Below, in pieces: positions 35,821-45,636 of a stretch of 64,000 bases of DNA (the stretch's first letter is position 1; every line of letters begins with the position of its first letter). The stretch lies in NCBI GenBank assembly GCA_002070945.1, contig MWEG01000092.1:17247-81246 (forward strand), written 5' to 3'. The notes beneath the pieces are model-generated. The model made no database searches, was not told the origin of the DNA, and saw nothing but the letters and a program-made list of their open reading frames with translations. A program made the position numbers and the translations under genes. Origin of the DNA: Lentisphaerae bacterium ADurb.Bin082. GTDB taxonomy: Bacteria > Verrucomicrobiota > Lentisphaeria > Oligosphaerales > Oligosphaeraceae.

Positions 35821-38640
35821 CTATTTCAGCGTGTGGATTTTGATGTTTTCCGCGTCTTTGTCCGGCATAAGGGCGATGAAGTCATCCAAGGTCATGCCGG
35901 GGAAATATTTCACTTCGAGGTCGAGGAAGAAGCCGGGATTTCCGGTTATGGGCACTTCCTTTTGGACGCCGTTGAAGTTCAGGAAGGCGGTATTTGGCGT
36001 TTGCGCGGTATCGACGCGGTTGCCCATATAGTCGTAGCAGACTTGGGGAGCGTTTTTCAAGGTGAGGATTTCCGGTCTTTGCGTCCAGGCCACGACGATA
36101 TTTTCGCCATCGCGGCGGAATTGGAAAGCCCTTAGCCCGTTCGGCGTGAGGTCGTCGATTCCCTTGACGAATTTGGAGTAGTCCAGGAAATGCGCGGAGG
36201 CGGCAAAGGCGGCTCCTGAAGGCTTGGGTGTGCCGTTGATCTCGCCCAGGTTGTGGCCATTCATGCGGTGAATTCCGCCAAAAGTCGGTCCCCAGGCGTA
36301 ATAGGTAAACACCTCGGCGCCATTTGCGAAATTGACCGGGAAAACTTGCGCCATCCACAGTGCGCCCAGCCTAGGCGGGTGATGCGGATAGGAGGAGGCG
36401 CGTACATAGGTTGTATCTATTTGCTGCAAGGGGAAATGCAGGTAGAATGAATCCATGTAGATGCCCGATTCGGTATGCCAGATTGGCAAGTCCTTGCCAT
36501 GCGGGCGTGAATCAAGATAATTGCGCAGCTTGCGCATCCTGAAGCCCTGTCCCCATGAACCGTCTGGAATCAGCCAGGCGCCTTCGCCCCAGTTGTAGAA
36601 GTGCGCTGAAAAGATATCCATGTTTTCGCATCCGGCATTTTCCACCACTTTCTGCGTGAAGTTGCCGACGACATCCCAAGTGGAAAGCCCGAGGACCTTC
36701 ACCTCAGGATCAGCCTTTTTGGCGCTGTTGTATGCGCTTTTCAGGAACTCGGCATAGCGTTCGGGCGGGAACCAGGCGGTCGGCTCATTGAAAATCTCGA
36801 TGTACCTAAGGCGGCCTTTGTAGGCGCGCACCATTTCATAGATGTTGTTTCCGAAATCCTCGGCAGTGCTTTCATTTTCCTTCCAGGGGCCAGTCAGGGT
36901 GGCGATAAGCTCCTGTCCGTTTCCCGCATTGAGGTCGAAGACATCGAAGCGATAGTCAAAATTGCCATCAACGGGCTTGGTCTTGGCGTTCCAGCGTGCG
37001 ACGTACGGACCAGCATCGTGGTTCCGGTTCCAGTGCGAGCCGATCAAGGGTGCAAATTCCAACATGAAAGGCGTGTTTTGATAGTGGCATCCATAGCGCG
37101 ACTCAAGCGAGACGCCTTGGCGCAAGGGCGCGTGCAGAACCGCAAAGGTATGCTCGTCGCTGACTCTTCCATTGCAGTATGCGACAGCCCGAAAAGCACC
37201 CTTGCGCGTAAAAGGCACTTGCAGCAGCTCGGCATCGGCAGGAATCTTGACTTCTTGCAGTAGGCGGTCCTTTTCATCGTAAATGGAAAGGGTTCCCTCA
37301 GAGGCGCCCTCGCTGCGGAAAATAATGAATTCCACGCTTTCGATGTCTCCGCTGAAAATATTATACGGGCGGGGCGTGTCTATCATGATGCGCGGGGAGG
37401 TCTCCGTATATGTTGTCCTTGCCCCCTCTCCGCCATAGAATTGCACCATATCGAGTTCGACCCTGCCGCATATTTCGAATTCCAGGAAAACACCTTTTGC
37501 ATCAGGAGGCAGATTCCCCGATACGGAATAATGCTGGAATTCTTCTCCGAGTTCGTCAAAATTTTTCTGGTATGTATTGCGTGGGGTGGCAAAGGTATTC
37601 AGGCGGTGCAGCCGGAGCTTGATGGAGCTTTTTTCGGCCAGTCCACGCGCCATAAATGAAATGGTGAAGTTGCCTGCTTTCCGTACAAAGACCGGATAGT
37701 GCTGGAATCTGGCTTTTTCACCTTCCAGGCGCATTTTATGCTTCCCATGCGGGCAATCTCCTTCAATGCGGCATTTTTCGATTATATTCACGCGCTCTTC
37801 GGCGCCTGAGGCCACGCCGCCATAAAGATGCCATCCTTTGGTTCCAAGCTCGAAGCTTCCGTTGGCCAGCGCATTTTCCGGTTTCGATGCGTCTAATTCG
37901 AAGACGTATTGGTCTGGCTCTGGCCGGGGCGGGGTTTTCACCAGGGCGTTGGCGCGATGGGCGCGCATGTCGTCATTGTAATGGGTGAGCAGCAGTTCGT
38001 CATCAAAGGCCATGTCATAGAAGAAGAGGTTGTCGTATCGGTTGTAAGCAGAATCAATATCACTCTGCTTCTTCGAGTTGAGCTTAACTTGCAGCCGGCT
38101 TTTGGCCGGGAAGATGCAATTTTCAGAAAGGGTGAATGAAGCGACGACCTTCCCGTTGATGAGCAAGTCGCAAAGGGCGCCTTTTTTGCGGAGTGCGATG
38201 AGGCGCCAGGCCTCGCCGTCAATGTGCATCTCCGTATGGGACGACAATTTCTCCGAAGTGCCTTCGAAGAATTTCAAGAAGGGGCATCCGTTCTTTTCGC
38301 GGAAGCCAAACACTAAGGAATTAAGCGAATCAGAAAGGACGATGGTTTGAGGGTTTCTGCTGACGTTGTTGGTGTTGAGGAAAGCCCAAAGCGTAAATTC
38401 ATTCCCTTCGGTTGGCGAGGAAAACGAGTACGTTGCGGATGCATCGCCGCGTAGAATCATCCCGGCGTTGATGAACGAGACCTTTTCGTTTTTGACGTCG
38501 CCCGTAACCGTAGATTCCCCCAAGCCATGATTGAAATCCACGCCCAAGCGCTTGTTTGCAGACAGCGGATTCAGGTCAACTCCTGACAAAGGCAAAATAT
38601 GCAGCAAGAAGGCTATGGCAAGAAAGGTCAGTCTTTTCAT
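35821..38640 (-). CDS. Secreted clan GH-A glycoside hydrolase with LamG and CBM-like domains
   Basis: 939 residues with a signal peptide (about 1-21). Residues 30-230 resemble a LamG/concanavalin A-like domain, and residues 255-400 a CBM (LANGSFELGTKGWHLYGG). A TIM barrel at about 500-800 has IEIFNEPTAW with the likely acid/base Glu near 619 and LPIWHTESGIY with the likely nucleophile Glu near 724, the clan GH-A arrangement (GH39/GH5-like). The exact GH family and substrate are not recognisable. Between pseudopilin (58-bp gap) and the small CBM-like protein, it is the probable depolymerase of the operon. Confidence 0.82.
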   Translation of the reverse strand: MKRLTFLAIAFLLHILPLSGVDLNPLSANKRLGVDFNHGLGESTVTGDVKNEKVSFINAGMILRGDASATYSFSSPTEGNEFTLWAFLNTNNVSRNPQTIVLSDSLNSLVFGFREKNGCPFLKFFEGTSEKLSSHTEMHIDGEAWRLIALRKKGALCDLLINGKVVASFTLSENCIFPAKSRLQVKLNSKKQSDIDSAYNRYDNLFFYDMAFDDELLLTHYNDDMRAHRANALVKTPPRPEPDQYVFELDASKPENALANGSFELGTKGWHLYGGVASGAEERVNIIEKCRIEGDCPHGKHKMRLEGEKARFQHYPVFVRKAGNFTISFMARGLAEKSSIKLRLHRLNTFATPRNTYQKNFDELGEEFQHYSVSGNLPPDAKGVFLEFEICGRVELDMVQFYGGEGARTTYTETSPRIMIDTPRPYNIFSGDIESVEFIIFRSEGASEGTLSIYDEKDRLLQEVKIPADAELLQVPFTRKGAFRAVAYCNGRVSDEHTFAVLHAPLRQGVSLESRYGCHYQNTPFMLEFAPLIGSHWNRNHDAGPYVARWNAKTKPVDGNFDYRFDVFDLNAGNGQELIATLTGPWKENESTAEDFGNNIYEMVRAYKGRLRYIEIFNEPTAWFPPERYAEFLKSAYNSAKKADPEVKVLGLSTWDVVGNFTQKVVENAGCENMDIFSAHFYNWGEGAWLIPDGSWGQGFRMRKLRNYLDSRPHGKDLPIWHTESGIYMDSFYLHFPLQQIDTTYVRASSYPHHPPRLGALWMAQVFPVNFANGAEVFTYYAWGPTFGGIHRMNGHNLGEINGTPKPSGAAFAASAHFLDYSKFVKGIDDLTPNGLRAFQFRRDGENIVVAWTQRPEILTLKNAPQVCYDYMGNRVDTAQTPNTAFLNFNGVQKEVPITGNPGFFLDLEVKYFPGMTLDDFIALMPDKDAENIKIHTLK

Positions 38641-38698
38641 TTTATTGACCCCCTGGGTAATGGCTAATGCCTGGATGCACGTGGACGTTCAATATCCC

Positions 38699-39460
38699 CT
38701 AAAATGACGATGGCTTCGCGTATACCACCCCGCTATTTGTGCAGATGGTGACATTGTAGTAGTACTTGTAATAGTTGCTCGCCTGGGATTCATACGGGCC
38801 TTTTCTGTGCCACATTTCGCGCTTTACGCTTTGAGCGTGGCCATCGGCAAATCCGACATTCGAGCTGCCGTTGTGAAGCGAAGAATTGATCCTTTGCGTG
38901 GGCGCCAAGGGGGCAAGGTCGCCATCCATGTAAACCCCGGATGGGATGATGGCATAATTAGTAGGCGCGGCATGTTCGCCCCAGTGCGGGATCGAGGCCA
39001 CGGAAGCCTGGGCAAGATCCTTGTCATGTGCTGGACGCGCCAAAGCGGCGTCGCCCGCATCCCTGGCTACGCCGCCCATGGCAATGCCGCCGCTATGAAG
39101 GCCGCCGACAAAAGGCCCGTAAGTGTTGTAGGCTTCCTTTGAGCTGCTGCTGCGCTGCCCCTGGCGAACAGGGCAGGGACTAAGCGTTTGGTAATCATTG
39201 CCGCTGCGCCATAATTGCACAAGCCAATTGCAAGGCGCACCGCCGTAATTCCCTCCGCCTAAATGCCAACCGTCGAATTCTTGACTGTACATGGCAGCAT
39301 AGAGGCCAAAGGACTTCAGATTGGACAGACATGTTATGCTCATCGCCTTGGCTCTGGCCTTAGACAGCGCCGGCAACAACATGGCAGCCAAGATCGCGAT
39401 GATGGCGATGACTACGAGAAGCTCAATAAGGGTGAATGGTTGCAACTTTCGACGTTTCAT
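38699..39460 (-). CDS. H-x9-DG pseudopilin, overlapping the GntR gene
   Basis: A 253-residue protein: prepilin leader [17 protein letters not shown] with cleavage before Phe, N-terminal helix ending in SKARAKA, and C-terminal [16 protein letters not shown], an exact H-x9-DG match. Its ATG overlaps the GntR stop (ATGA), and the ribosome site GAGGAG lies inside the GntR gene, so the two are translationally coupled. It is followed by the glycoside hydrolase gene. Confidence 0.93.
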   Translation of the reverse strand: MKRRKLQPFTLIELLVVIAIIAILAAMLLPALSKARAKAMSITCLSNLKSFGLYAAMYSQEFDGWHLGGGNYGGAPCNWLVQLWRSGNDYQTLSPCPVRQGQRSSSSKEAYNTYGPFVGGLHSGGIAMGGVARDAGDAALARPAHDKDLAQASVASIPHWGEHAAPTNYAIIPSGVYMDGDLAPLAPTQRINSSLHNGSSNVGFADGHAQSVKREMWHRKGPYESQASNYYKYYYNVTICTNSGVVYAKPSSF

Positions 39461-40599
39461 GCTAAGGTCTCCTCGCGTTGCTTGTTTTGTGCTTTGTTGA
39501 GTTTTTGTGAAACGTTTTCCGGGAGAAATGAATTTTTGGTGAAGCGGCGCTCGCCGAGGTGGCTGCGTTGCTCATGCTCCAAGGTCAGCAGCGAGAGTGC
39601 TTCCTGCACCATCTCAGCGGGGTCTGATGAGATGCAGGGGAAATCACGTCTGCACGCATCGAAGGCAATGCCAAGCAGTTCTATGTTTTCATGCAGCAGT
39701 TCAGGATTGAACTTCCTGAATATTTGCACGGTCGCCGAGAGTTCCGCCGGGAAAATCAGTGCTTCTGGTGGTTCTTCATATTGGAAGAGCTGAATCAGCA
39801 TCTTGGTGAAGCTGCGCGATGCTTCTTCCAGGTTCTGATAACCAGGGGAGAACAGGTAATATTCTTCCAGGAAGTTCTTGCGATGCTCGGTAAAAGCGGC
39901 GCGGCAGCCCTCATAATAAGCCTTGCCCCAGATTTCCTCAAGTGGACCGCCGACTATGCCAATCTTGCTGAACCCGCGTTCCAGCAGAAGATCAACGGCC
40001 TGATACATTTTATCATAGTCGTTCCCGACCACCTGCGAGACGACCGCTTCTGCAGGACGGCTGTCAGTCCCATAGACGTCGCCAATCAGTACTAATGGCT
40101 GCGGCAAAGCCTGGCGCAGCTTTTCAAGAAGAGGGCAGGTATAGCGGCCAACCAGCACAATCCCAAGGGGCGTGTTTCGTTTTTTGATGCGCCTTTGCAC
40201 CGCCATAATGTCTTCCTCGGAATCGCTGGGAAGGGACATATAAATCAATTCAGTATTGTGTTTCTTTGCCTGGTATTCCAGCTCGTGCAGCATCACCAGC
40301 AAAAATTGTGAAAGCGTAGGCGTGTTAAAGGATAATACTACATATTCGCAGATTTTTTCCTCCCCAGGAGCAGAGTCAAGAAGCATGATGCCCTTGCCCT
40401 GAATTGTTTTTATCAGCCGTTCCTGCCGCAAAGTCTCCAATGCCCCACGAACAGTATTGCGGCTTACGGAAAACTCTTTGGCTAAAGAGCGTTCCTGGGG
40501 AAGATACCCGCTCTCTGAATATTGCCCAGCCTCAATCCTATTGCGCAATTCCCGCGCAAGCTCCTCGTAAAGCGGGCCATTCCCGGTTCTGAAACTCAT
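39457..40599 (-). CDS. GntR-family regulator with LacI/AraR-like sensor domain
   Basis: 380 residues. The winged helix (about 5-75) reads [20 protein letters not shown], then [20 protein letters not shown] type I periplasmic-binding-like effector domain follows ([30 protein letters not shown]). The architecture is that of AraR-type sugar-responsive repressors. It heads a five-gene operon. A TTGACA/TACATT promoter and two operator-like sequences directly downstream of the -10 box lie within 100 bp of its ATG, so autorepression relieved by a sugar is the simplest model. Confidence 0.92.
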   Translation of the reverse strand: MSFRTGNGPLYEELARELRNRIEAGQYSESGYLPQERSLAKEFSVSRNTVRGALETLRQERLIKTIQGKGIMLLDSAPGEEKICEYVVLSFNTPTLSQFLLVMLHELEYQAKKHNTELIYMSLPSDSEEDIMAVQRRIKKRNTPLGIVLVGRYTCPLLEKLRQALPQPLVLIGDVYGTDSRPAEAVVSQVVGNDYDKMYQAVDLLLERGFSKIGIVGGPLEEIWGKAYYEGCRAAFTEHRKNFLEEYYLFSPGYQNLEEASRSFTKMLIQLFQYEEPPEALIFPAELSATVQIFRKFNPELLHENIELLGIAFDACRRDFPCISSDPAEMVQEALSLLTLEHEQRSHLGERRFTKNSFLPENVSQKLNKAQNKQREETLA

Positions 40600-40624
40600 A
40601 TCGTTGATGCATCCTTAAAGCTTT

Positions 40625-40664
40625 AGTACCAATTTAGCACCCATGTAGGAACCAATTTGGTACC
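40625..40664. promoter_or_regulatory. Paired operator of the GntR operon
   Basis: Two 17-bp sites, GGAACCAATTTGGTACC (40648-40664, near-palindromic around ATT) and AGTACCAATTTAGCACC (40625-40641), share the core ACCAATTT. They are offset by 23 bp, about two helical turns, and lie between the -10 box and the GntR start. The position fits repressor binding over the start of transcription. Confidence 0.72.
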
Positions 40665-40665
40665 T

Positions 40666-40694
40666 AATGTAGATCGCAAGTTAATTCTTGTCAA
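40666..40694 (-). promoter_or_regulatory. Promoter of the GntR/pseudopilin/glycoside hydrolase operon
   Basis: On the minus strand a perfect TTGACA (40694-40689), a 17-bp spacer and TACATT (40671-40666) precede the GntR gene. An A/T-rich stretch lies just upstream of the -35 box. The two operator sites follow immediately. Confidence 0.75.
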
Positions 40695-40727
40695 ACATTT
40701 TTTTAAAAAATATAAATTTTTTATCCT

Positions 40728-40807
40728 CGGTCTAAAGCCCGAGTACTGAACAGAGGTAAAACAACAGCGCCCAAGCAGCTACGGCTCGCCGCTCGCTGCT
40801 CGTTGCT
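40728..40807. repeat. Dispersed repeat family B, copy 2
   Basis: Contains CTAAAGCCCGAG, CTGAACAGAGG, AAAACAACAG and CCCAAGCAGCTACGGCTCGC in the same order as 14549-14610, then degenerate CTCGCTG units. It fills the gap upstream of the zinc transporter gene. Confidence 0.8.
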
Positions 40808-40905
40808 TGAAAAGGCGTTGGTGGTTCCACAAAACTCCAACCGGCTGTATATTATGTTCAAGTGCGGCGGAAGCAGCGAATCCAACTCGGGAGTGATACA
40901 GGCTC

Positions 40906-41766
40906 ATGGAAAATGTATGGATGGCCTTTGGCCTGACTTTATTTGCGGGGATGTCGACCGGCATAGGCAGCTTGATTGCGTTTTTCGCTCCGCGGACGAA
41001 TCACCGTTTTCTGGCGTCGGCGACCGGCTTTTCAGCTGGGGTGATGCTGTACATCTCTTTTGTCGAGATGTTTCCCGAAGCTAACCGGGTTCTGATCGAG
41101 TATTACGGCGATACCATGGGCCAATGGCTGAATGTCGCCGGTTTTTTTGGCGGCATTCTCCTGATTGGCGCTATTGACTTGCTGATTCCCGCGTCGGAAA
41201 ATCCTCACGAACGGCCTTCGGAATCAGACCGCCTCGCCCTCCGGAACGATGCTGCGCACGGGGATAAGGCCGGCGGCGCGGCGGCGCAGCAGTCGTCGAG
41301 CAGACTGCTCCGGACCGGGATATTCACAGCCCTGGCCGTGACGATTCACAATTTCCCCGAGGGCTTGGCCACTTTTGTGGCGGCGTTGCATGACCCTGGC
41401 ACGGGGCTGGCGATCGCCGTGGCCATCGCGCTGCACAATATCCCCGAGGGCATCAGTGTCGCGGTGCCGATTTATTTCGCCACCGGCAACCGTCGCCGCG
41501 CCCTGCTGTATTCGTTTGCCAGCGGCCTGGCCGAGCCGGTCGGCGCGGCGGTCGCCTACGTCATCATGCGCTTGTTCCTGAGCGAGGGACAAGCATTTCC
41601 AGCGCAATTCATGGCGTTCACCTTCAGCATTGTCGCTGGCATCATGGTGTATATCAGCCTTGACGAATTGATTCCAGCCAGTCATTCGTACGGCGAAGGC
41701 CATGAAAGCATCATTGGCCTGGTCGCTGGCATGGCGGTCATGGCCATCACTCTGATCGTGATGTAA
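40906..41766 (+). CDS. zupT: ZIP-family zinc/divalent metal transporter
   Basis: A 286-residue membrane protein with about eight hydrophobic helices and the two ZIP metal-site motifs HNFPEGLATF (helix IV) and HNIPEGISVA (helix V). It imports Zn2+ and possibly other divalent ions. A hydrophilic loop rich in Arg, Gly, Ala and Gln separates helices III and IV. It is followed after 35 bp by the metallophosphatase gene. Confidence 0.94.
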   Translation: MENVWMAFGLTLFAGMSTGIGSLIAFFAPRTNHRFLASATGFSAGVMLYISFVEMFPEANRVLIEYYGDTMGQWLNVAGFFGGILLIGAIDLLIPASENPHERPSESDRLALRNDAAHGDKAGGAAAQQSSSRLLRTGIFTALAVTIHNFPEGLATFVAALHDPGTGLAIAVAIALHNIPEGISVAVPIYFATGNRRRALLYSFASGLAEPVGAAVAYVIMRLFLSEGQAFPAQFMAFTFSIVAGIMVYISLDELIPASHSYGEGHESIIGLVAGMAVMAITLIVM

Positions 41767-41801
41767 ACTACAGGAAGCCCAGACAGCGAGTTCCTTCCAG
41801 C

Positions 41802-42506
41802 ATGTTGATTCTTGTCACCGACGCCCATATCCGGGATAACACCGCCGCTGCCGCCGACTTTCTGGCTATGCTTGAACGCATCGCCGACAGCCAGCACGAT
41901 GTCGTTTTCCTCGGCGACATCGTTGACCTATGGGTCGCATTGCAGAATTTCCCCAATGCTTTTGGTCAAGACTTGCTGGATTGGTGCTGCCAGCAGAAAG
42001 AACGGCGTTTCGTCGCCTATCTTGAGGGCAACCACGAATTCTTTGTTCATCGCCATCACGGCGAGGATTTCAGTAGTTCCTCGGAGCTGGCTCTGGCCTG
42101 GGGCGATTGTGTTTTCATGCATGGCGACCGCATTCACATAGTGTCGTTGCTGACCGCGTTTATTTTATGGCTGGCCAAAAGTTGGCTTGGCTATACTGCC
42201 ATGCGCTGGACGCCAGGTGCGCCAGCAATCACGGCGTGGATGAAGAGCAAGCTCAGCAGCGAGGCGCGCGGGATTGCCGACAATTTGCCGGAAGAGGCGG
42301 TGCGCCCCTGGGCTGAGCGCGAGGACAGACGTTATCCTGGCCGCCAGGTGTTTGTCGGCCATTTCCATGTCCCGGCTGAGTGGGCGTTTGCCAGCGGCGG
42401 AGCCTTCCGCGTCGTTCCAGCCTGGAAAAATGGCCAGCTGGTCGGTCTGTTTGACCCTGAGACCGGCGCGTATCAGACCGGCTCTTGGCGCGAACTGCTG
42501 GGTTGA
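41802..42506 (+). CDS. Calcineurin-like metallophosphatase (LpxH-like)
   Basis: A 234-residue protein with the complete metallophosphoesterase motif set: TDAH (residues 6-9), FLGDIVDLW, EGNHEFF, MHGDR and GHFH near residue 180. The overall size and GDIVDLW resemble UDP-2,3-diacylglucosamine pyrophosphatase LpxH, a lipid A pathway enzyme, but no other lpx gene is nearby, so the substrate remains open. It follows the zinc transporter closely and its stop faces the convergent 79-aa gene. Confidence 0.82.
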   Translation: MLILVTDAHIRDNTAAAADFLAMLERIADSQHDVVFLGDIVDLWVALQNFPNAFGQDLLDWCCQQKERRFVAYLEGNHEFFVHRHHGEDFSSSSELALAWGDCVFMHGDRIHIVSLLTAFILWLAKSWLGYTAMRWTPGAPAITAWMKSKLSSEARGIADNLPEEAVRPWAEREDRRYPGRQVFVGHFHVPAEWAFASGGAFRVVPAWKNGQLVGLFDPETGAYQTGSWRELLG

Positions 42507-42515
42507 TAGCTGTAG

Positions 42516-42755
42516 TCAGTCGTAGTTGAAGAGGTCTGACAGGGCGAAGGTTTTGCCGCTGGCCTGATTGAGAGCTCGCAGGACTTTCATGCGCACCGGC
42601 ATCGTCAGCCAGCGGCCTTTGCGGCCTTTGGACACCATCTTGTGGGTCAGCTGCTCCGTCGACGCTGCGACCAGGTCGTGGTTGACCAGCTCCAACTCAG
42701 TCATCAGGCCATCCAAGGGCTGAAGGCCATATTCGCGCTTGGCATCGGTATTCAT
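42516..42755 (-). CDS. Conserved-looking 79-aa protein, coupled to the lipoyl gene
   Basis: A small basic soluble protein of 79 residues with predicted helices and no recognised domain. The centre has a cluster MVSKGRKGRWLTMPVRMKVL. Its ribosome site GAGGAG lies inside the last codons of the upstream lipoate-family gene and its start is six bases past that stop, implying translational coupling. Base composition matches the neighbours. Function is unknown; a small partner of lipoylation is only a guess from position. Confidence 0.7.
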   Translation of the reverse strand: MNTDAKREYGLQPLDGLMTELELVNHDLVAASTEQLTHKMVSKGRKGRWLTMPVRMKVLRALNQASGKTFALSDLFNYD

Positions 42756-42761
42756 AGCGGG

Positions 42762-43466
42762 TCATCTCCTCGCGTTCCATTCCTGGGTGGCGTATTTGGT
42801 GTCGCGCCGAAAGGCGATGTCTTGCAGCAATGTGTCTGTTGGGATGAAGGGGACGGTGGTGATGCTGAGGACAGCGCCAAAGGCGTGGTGCAGCGCTTGG
42901 GTCAGGCGTTGCCGGGGATAGGGCAGGGGGCCGCCGAAATGGATGCTGCCCTGGTGCAGAAGACCATGCACCGTGCGACGCTGGGCGCTGCCTGCAATCT
43001 TGACGCCGTTGAGCAGGACGTCGTATTTGGTCGGATTCTGGAAGCAGACCATGGTCAGGCGGTCGACCGAATGCGGGATGTCCTCGTCAGCCAAGTCAGC
43101 CGCACAAGAGAGTTCAGCCAGGCCGGCTTGCACGGCCTGGTTGATCCGGTCATAGCTCTGCACCCGGTCCAGGCTCATCAGCCAGTGGCCAGTCGGGACG
43201 ACGACGGTGTAGGTGAAGTCATGGTCATGATAGACAACGCCGCCGCCAGTCGGACGGCGCACAACGGCAAAGCCCGCTGGCGCCGCGTCCAGGCGCTGCA
43301 CATAGCCGATGCTGACCGCCAGGCAATCCCAGCCATAGAAGCGCAACAACGGCCGGCCTCGCTCCTGGGATGACTCCAGCAACACCTCGTCAGCAGCCAT
43401 GTTGAAGGCTGGGTCGTGGCGTCCGTCATCCCAGAAGTCCCATGTTTCCAATGCGGTTGAAGTCAT
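42762..43466 (-). CDS. Lipoate-protein ligase A / LipM-type octanoyltransferase
   Basis: 234 residues of the biotin/lipoate A/B ligase fold. Signatures: RRPTGGGVVYHDHDFTY (about 69-85) and KYDVLLNGVKIAGSAQRR with the invariant Lys (about 150-166). A Cys in VCFQNPTKYDV lies where LipM octanoyltransferases carry their acyl-enzyme cysteine, so a LipM-like activity is possible. It attaches octanoyl or lipoyl groups to lipoyl domains. The gene lies between dapL and the small 79-aa gene. Confidence 0.85.
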   Translation of the reverse strand: MTSTALETWDFWDDGRHDPAFNMAADEVLLESSQERGRPLLRFYGWDCLAVSIGYVQRLDAAPAGFAVVRRPTGGGVVYHDHDFTYTVVVPTGHWLMSLDRVQSYDRINQAVQAGLAELSCAADLADEDIPHSVDRLTMVCFQNPTKYDVLLNGVKIAGSAQRRTVHGLLHQGSIHFGGPLPYPRQRLTQALHHAFGAVLSITTVPFIPTDTLLQDIAFRRDTKYATQEWNARR

Positions 43467-43482
43467 GACGGCCTTAGCAGAT

Positions 43483-44715
43483 TCAGAATTCGAAGGTCGA
43501 GTCAGCCAGGCGTGTTTTCACTTCCTGGAGGACGCGCTCTTCTTCCGCCAGAGTGGGGGCGACGAAGGTGGCGCTGAAGCGGACAAAGTGGCCGACGTCA
43601 TCCCAGGGCACAGTGCTGATCAGCTTTTCGGTGATCATCCACTGGCTGAAGTCTTCTGCGTTGGCAAAGCGACGTCCGCCCTTGATGCCTTTGGGGATAG
43701 CGACATAGAGGAAGAATGAGCCTTCCGGCATAGTGGCGTCAAAACCAATTTCCTTGAGCGTGTCAACGAGGGCGGCGAGTCGGCGGCGGTACTTTTCGCA
43801 GATCAGCGGGGTGATGGCTTTCTGGTTGGCGAGAGCCTTGGCGGCGGCCTTCTGGATGGCCAGGAATTGGCCGCTGTCAGCGTTGTCCTTGACCGTGGCG
43901 AAAGCGCGGATGGCGGCGGCATTGCCGCAGACCCAGCCCAGGCGCCAGCCGGTCATGTTGAAGCCCTTGGACATGCTGTGCAGCTCGACAGCGACGTCGC
44001 GACCGCCGGGGCGGGACAGGATGCTGAGCGGCTTGCCCGTGAAATTGAGCGGCGCGTAGGGCGCGTCAACCACCAGCAGGAAGTCGTTGGCCTTGGCAAA
44101 GGCGATGGCGCGGTCGTAGAATTCCGGCGTGGCCGAGGCGCCAGTCGGGTTGTTGGGATAATTCAGGTAGATCAGCTTGCCGCGGCGGCGTTGCTCTGGG
44201 GTCAGGGCCTCAAGGTCAGGCAGAAAGCCGTTTTCTTTTTTCAGGGGCAGGTTAACCACCTCGCCGCCGAGGTATTTGGTCCAGGTGCCGAGGACTGGAT
44301 AGCCGGGAATAGTCATGACAGTGATGTCGCCGGGGTTGATGAAGCAGGTCGGCAGCAGGGTCAGCGCTGATTTGCTGCCGATGCTGTGGATGATTTCCGT
44401 TTCCGTGTCCAGGGTGACGCCGTAGAGTTCCTGCATATACTGCTTGACGGCGGCGCGGAAGTCAGCACCGCCGTTGTCAGCGTAAAAGCGGTTTTCAACT
44501 TTATTGGCTTCTTGCGCCAGGGCAGCGACCACTTCGGGGAAAGCCTTGTCATCCGGCTCGCCAACGCCCATGTCAATCAGTTCGACATTGGGTTTGGCAC
44601 GTTTGGCAGCAGCTTTGGCTCGTTTGATTTTTTCGAACTTGTAGATGGTGGTGTCTTTGCCGAAGCTGGCGCCGCCGATGCGTTCGGCGAACATTTTTTG
44701 CAGATAAGAATCCAT
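43483..44715 (-). CDS. dapL: LL-diaminopimelate aminotransferase
   Basis: PLP-dependent enzyme that makes LL-diaminopimelate directly from tetrahydrodipicolinate; 410 residues. Family features: MGVGEPDDKAFPEVV, RFYADNGGADFRAAV, YLNYPNNPTGASAT, VDAPYAPLNF and SMSKGFNMTGWRLGW with the Schiff-base Lys. The ATG at 44715 has GTAAGGA eight bases upstream; an earlier ATG at 44721 sits too close to it. Presence implies the DapL variant of lysine/peptidoglycan synthesis, common in the PVC group. Confidence 0.93.
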   Translation of the reverse strand: MDSYLQKMFAERIGGASFGKDTTIYKFEKIKRAKAAAKRAKPNVELIDMGVGEPDDKAFPEVVAALAQEANKVENRFYADNGGADFRAAVKQYMQELYGVTLDTETEIIHSIGSKSALTLLPTCFINPGDITVMTIPGYPVLGTWTKYLGGEVVNLPLKKENGFLPDLEALTPEQRRRGKLIYLNYPNNPTGASATPEFYDRAIAFAKANDFLLVVDAPYAPLNFTGKPLSILSRPGGRDVAVELHSMSKGFNMTGWRLGWVCGNAAAIRAFATVKDNADSGQFLAIQKAAAKALANQKAITPLICEKYRRRLAALVDTLKEIGFDATMPEGSFFLYVAIPKGIKGGRRFANAEDFSQWMITEKLISTVPWDDVGHFVRFSATFVAPTLAEEERVLQEVKTRLADSTFEF

Positions 44716-44757
44716 GTGCATGTCCTTACGTCTGAGGGTGGGCGTTTCGCTGCCGGA

Positions 44758-45636
44758 TCAGGCGCCGCAGCATTTTTTATGTTTTTTGCCGCTGCCGCAG
44801 GGGCAGGGGTCATTGCGACCGATTTTCGGTTCAGTGCGGGTTTTAGGCTCGCCGCGCTCCGGCAGTTCGGCGGCGGGTGCTTCGGGTGGGGCGAAAAGGC
44901 CGTCGATTTCGGCATCGATGTCAACGAGGTGGCCGCGATGTTCCTTGCGGAAGACGTCGCGGAAATGCTGGCTGCCGATTTGGAAGATGCCGGAAATGAT
45001 GCGCCGGGAAAAGGTGGTCTGATCCTGGAGCAGTCCGCTGTCAAGCACTGTGTTCAGCAGGAGACGGAGCTTGTTGCCGCCGATGACAGCGGCGTTGATG
45101 GCGGCGGCCATCCAGAGGCGCGGGTCGTCCTGGCGTTTTTTCCCGATGGCGGCGGTGAGCAAACGGCGGTATTCATCGACTACCAGTTTTTCCTCGATGG
45201 CGTTTTCCTGGAGGCGGAATGGGTATGTCAAAAGAGCTTGTTCACGCACTTCCGTAGCCAGGTTATGGTTCAGGATCAGGGCGCTGATGGCCGTGATCTC
45301 GCCCGGATCAAGCAGGGCGGCGAGGAAGCGATGCAAGTTGCGTACGAGCCAGTCGGTTTCGGCCAGGGGCTGGCTGAACTCGGCCTGGGAGACGAGCCGG
45401 AGCAAGTCCGGGCCGGCCAGTTGGTCGCGGCGATAGGACAAGTAGAGCAGTGCGCAGCTCAATTCATGGCGGGCGGCCTCTTCGGCCAAAAGGCCTGGGT
45501 TGTCAGCGCAGGCCCGCAAGACTTCACGGCAGCAGAGGTCGGCTTCAGCGACATTGGCCCGGCAGTGCGTCATGGCGGCGCGGATGGATTCAGGGGTGAA
45601 TTGGCGGAAACCCGCCAGAACAGATGCATTGTCCAT
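44758..45636 (-). CDS. SEC-C motif protein
   Basis: A 292-residue protein, alpha-helical and without close family resemblance over residues 1-260, ending in the zinc-binding SEC-C motif [17 protein letters not shown]. The motif occurs in SecA and in many unrelated proteins as a metal and protein-binding tag. The cellular role is unknown. No strong ribosome site is present. Confidence 0.8.
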   Translation of the reverse strand: MDNASVLAGFRQFTPESIRAAMTHCRANVAEADLCCREVLRACADNPGLLAEEAARHELSCALLYLSYRRDQLAGPDLLRLVSQAEFSQPLAETDWLVRNLHRFLAALLDPGEITAISALILNHNLATEVREQALLTYPFRLQENAIEEKLVVDEYRRLLTAAIGKKRQDDPRLWMAAAINAAVIGGNKLRLLLNTVLDSGLLQDQTTFSRRIISGIFQIGSQHFRDVFRKEHRGHLVDIDAEIDGLFAPPEAPAAELPERGEPKTRTEPKIGRNDPCPCGSGKKHKKCCGA

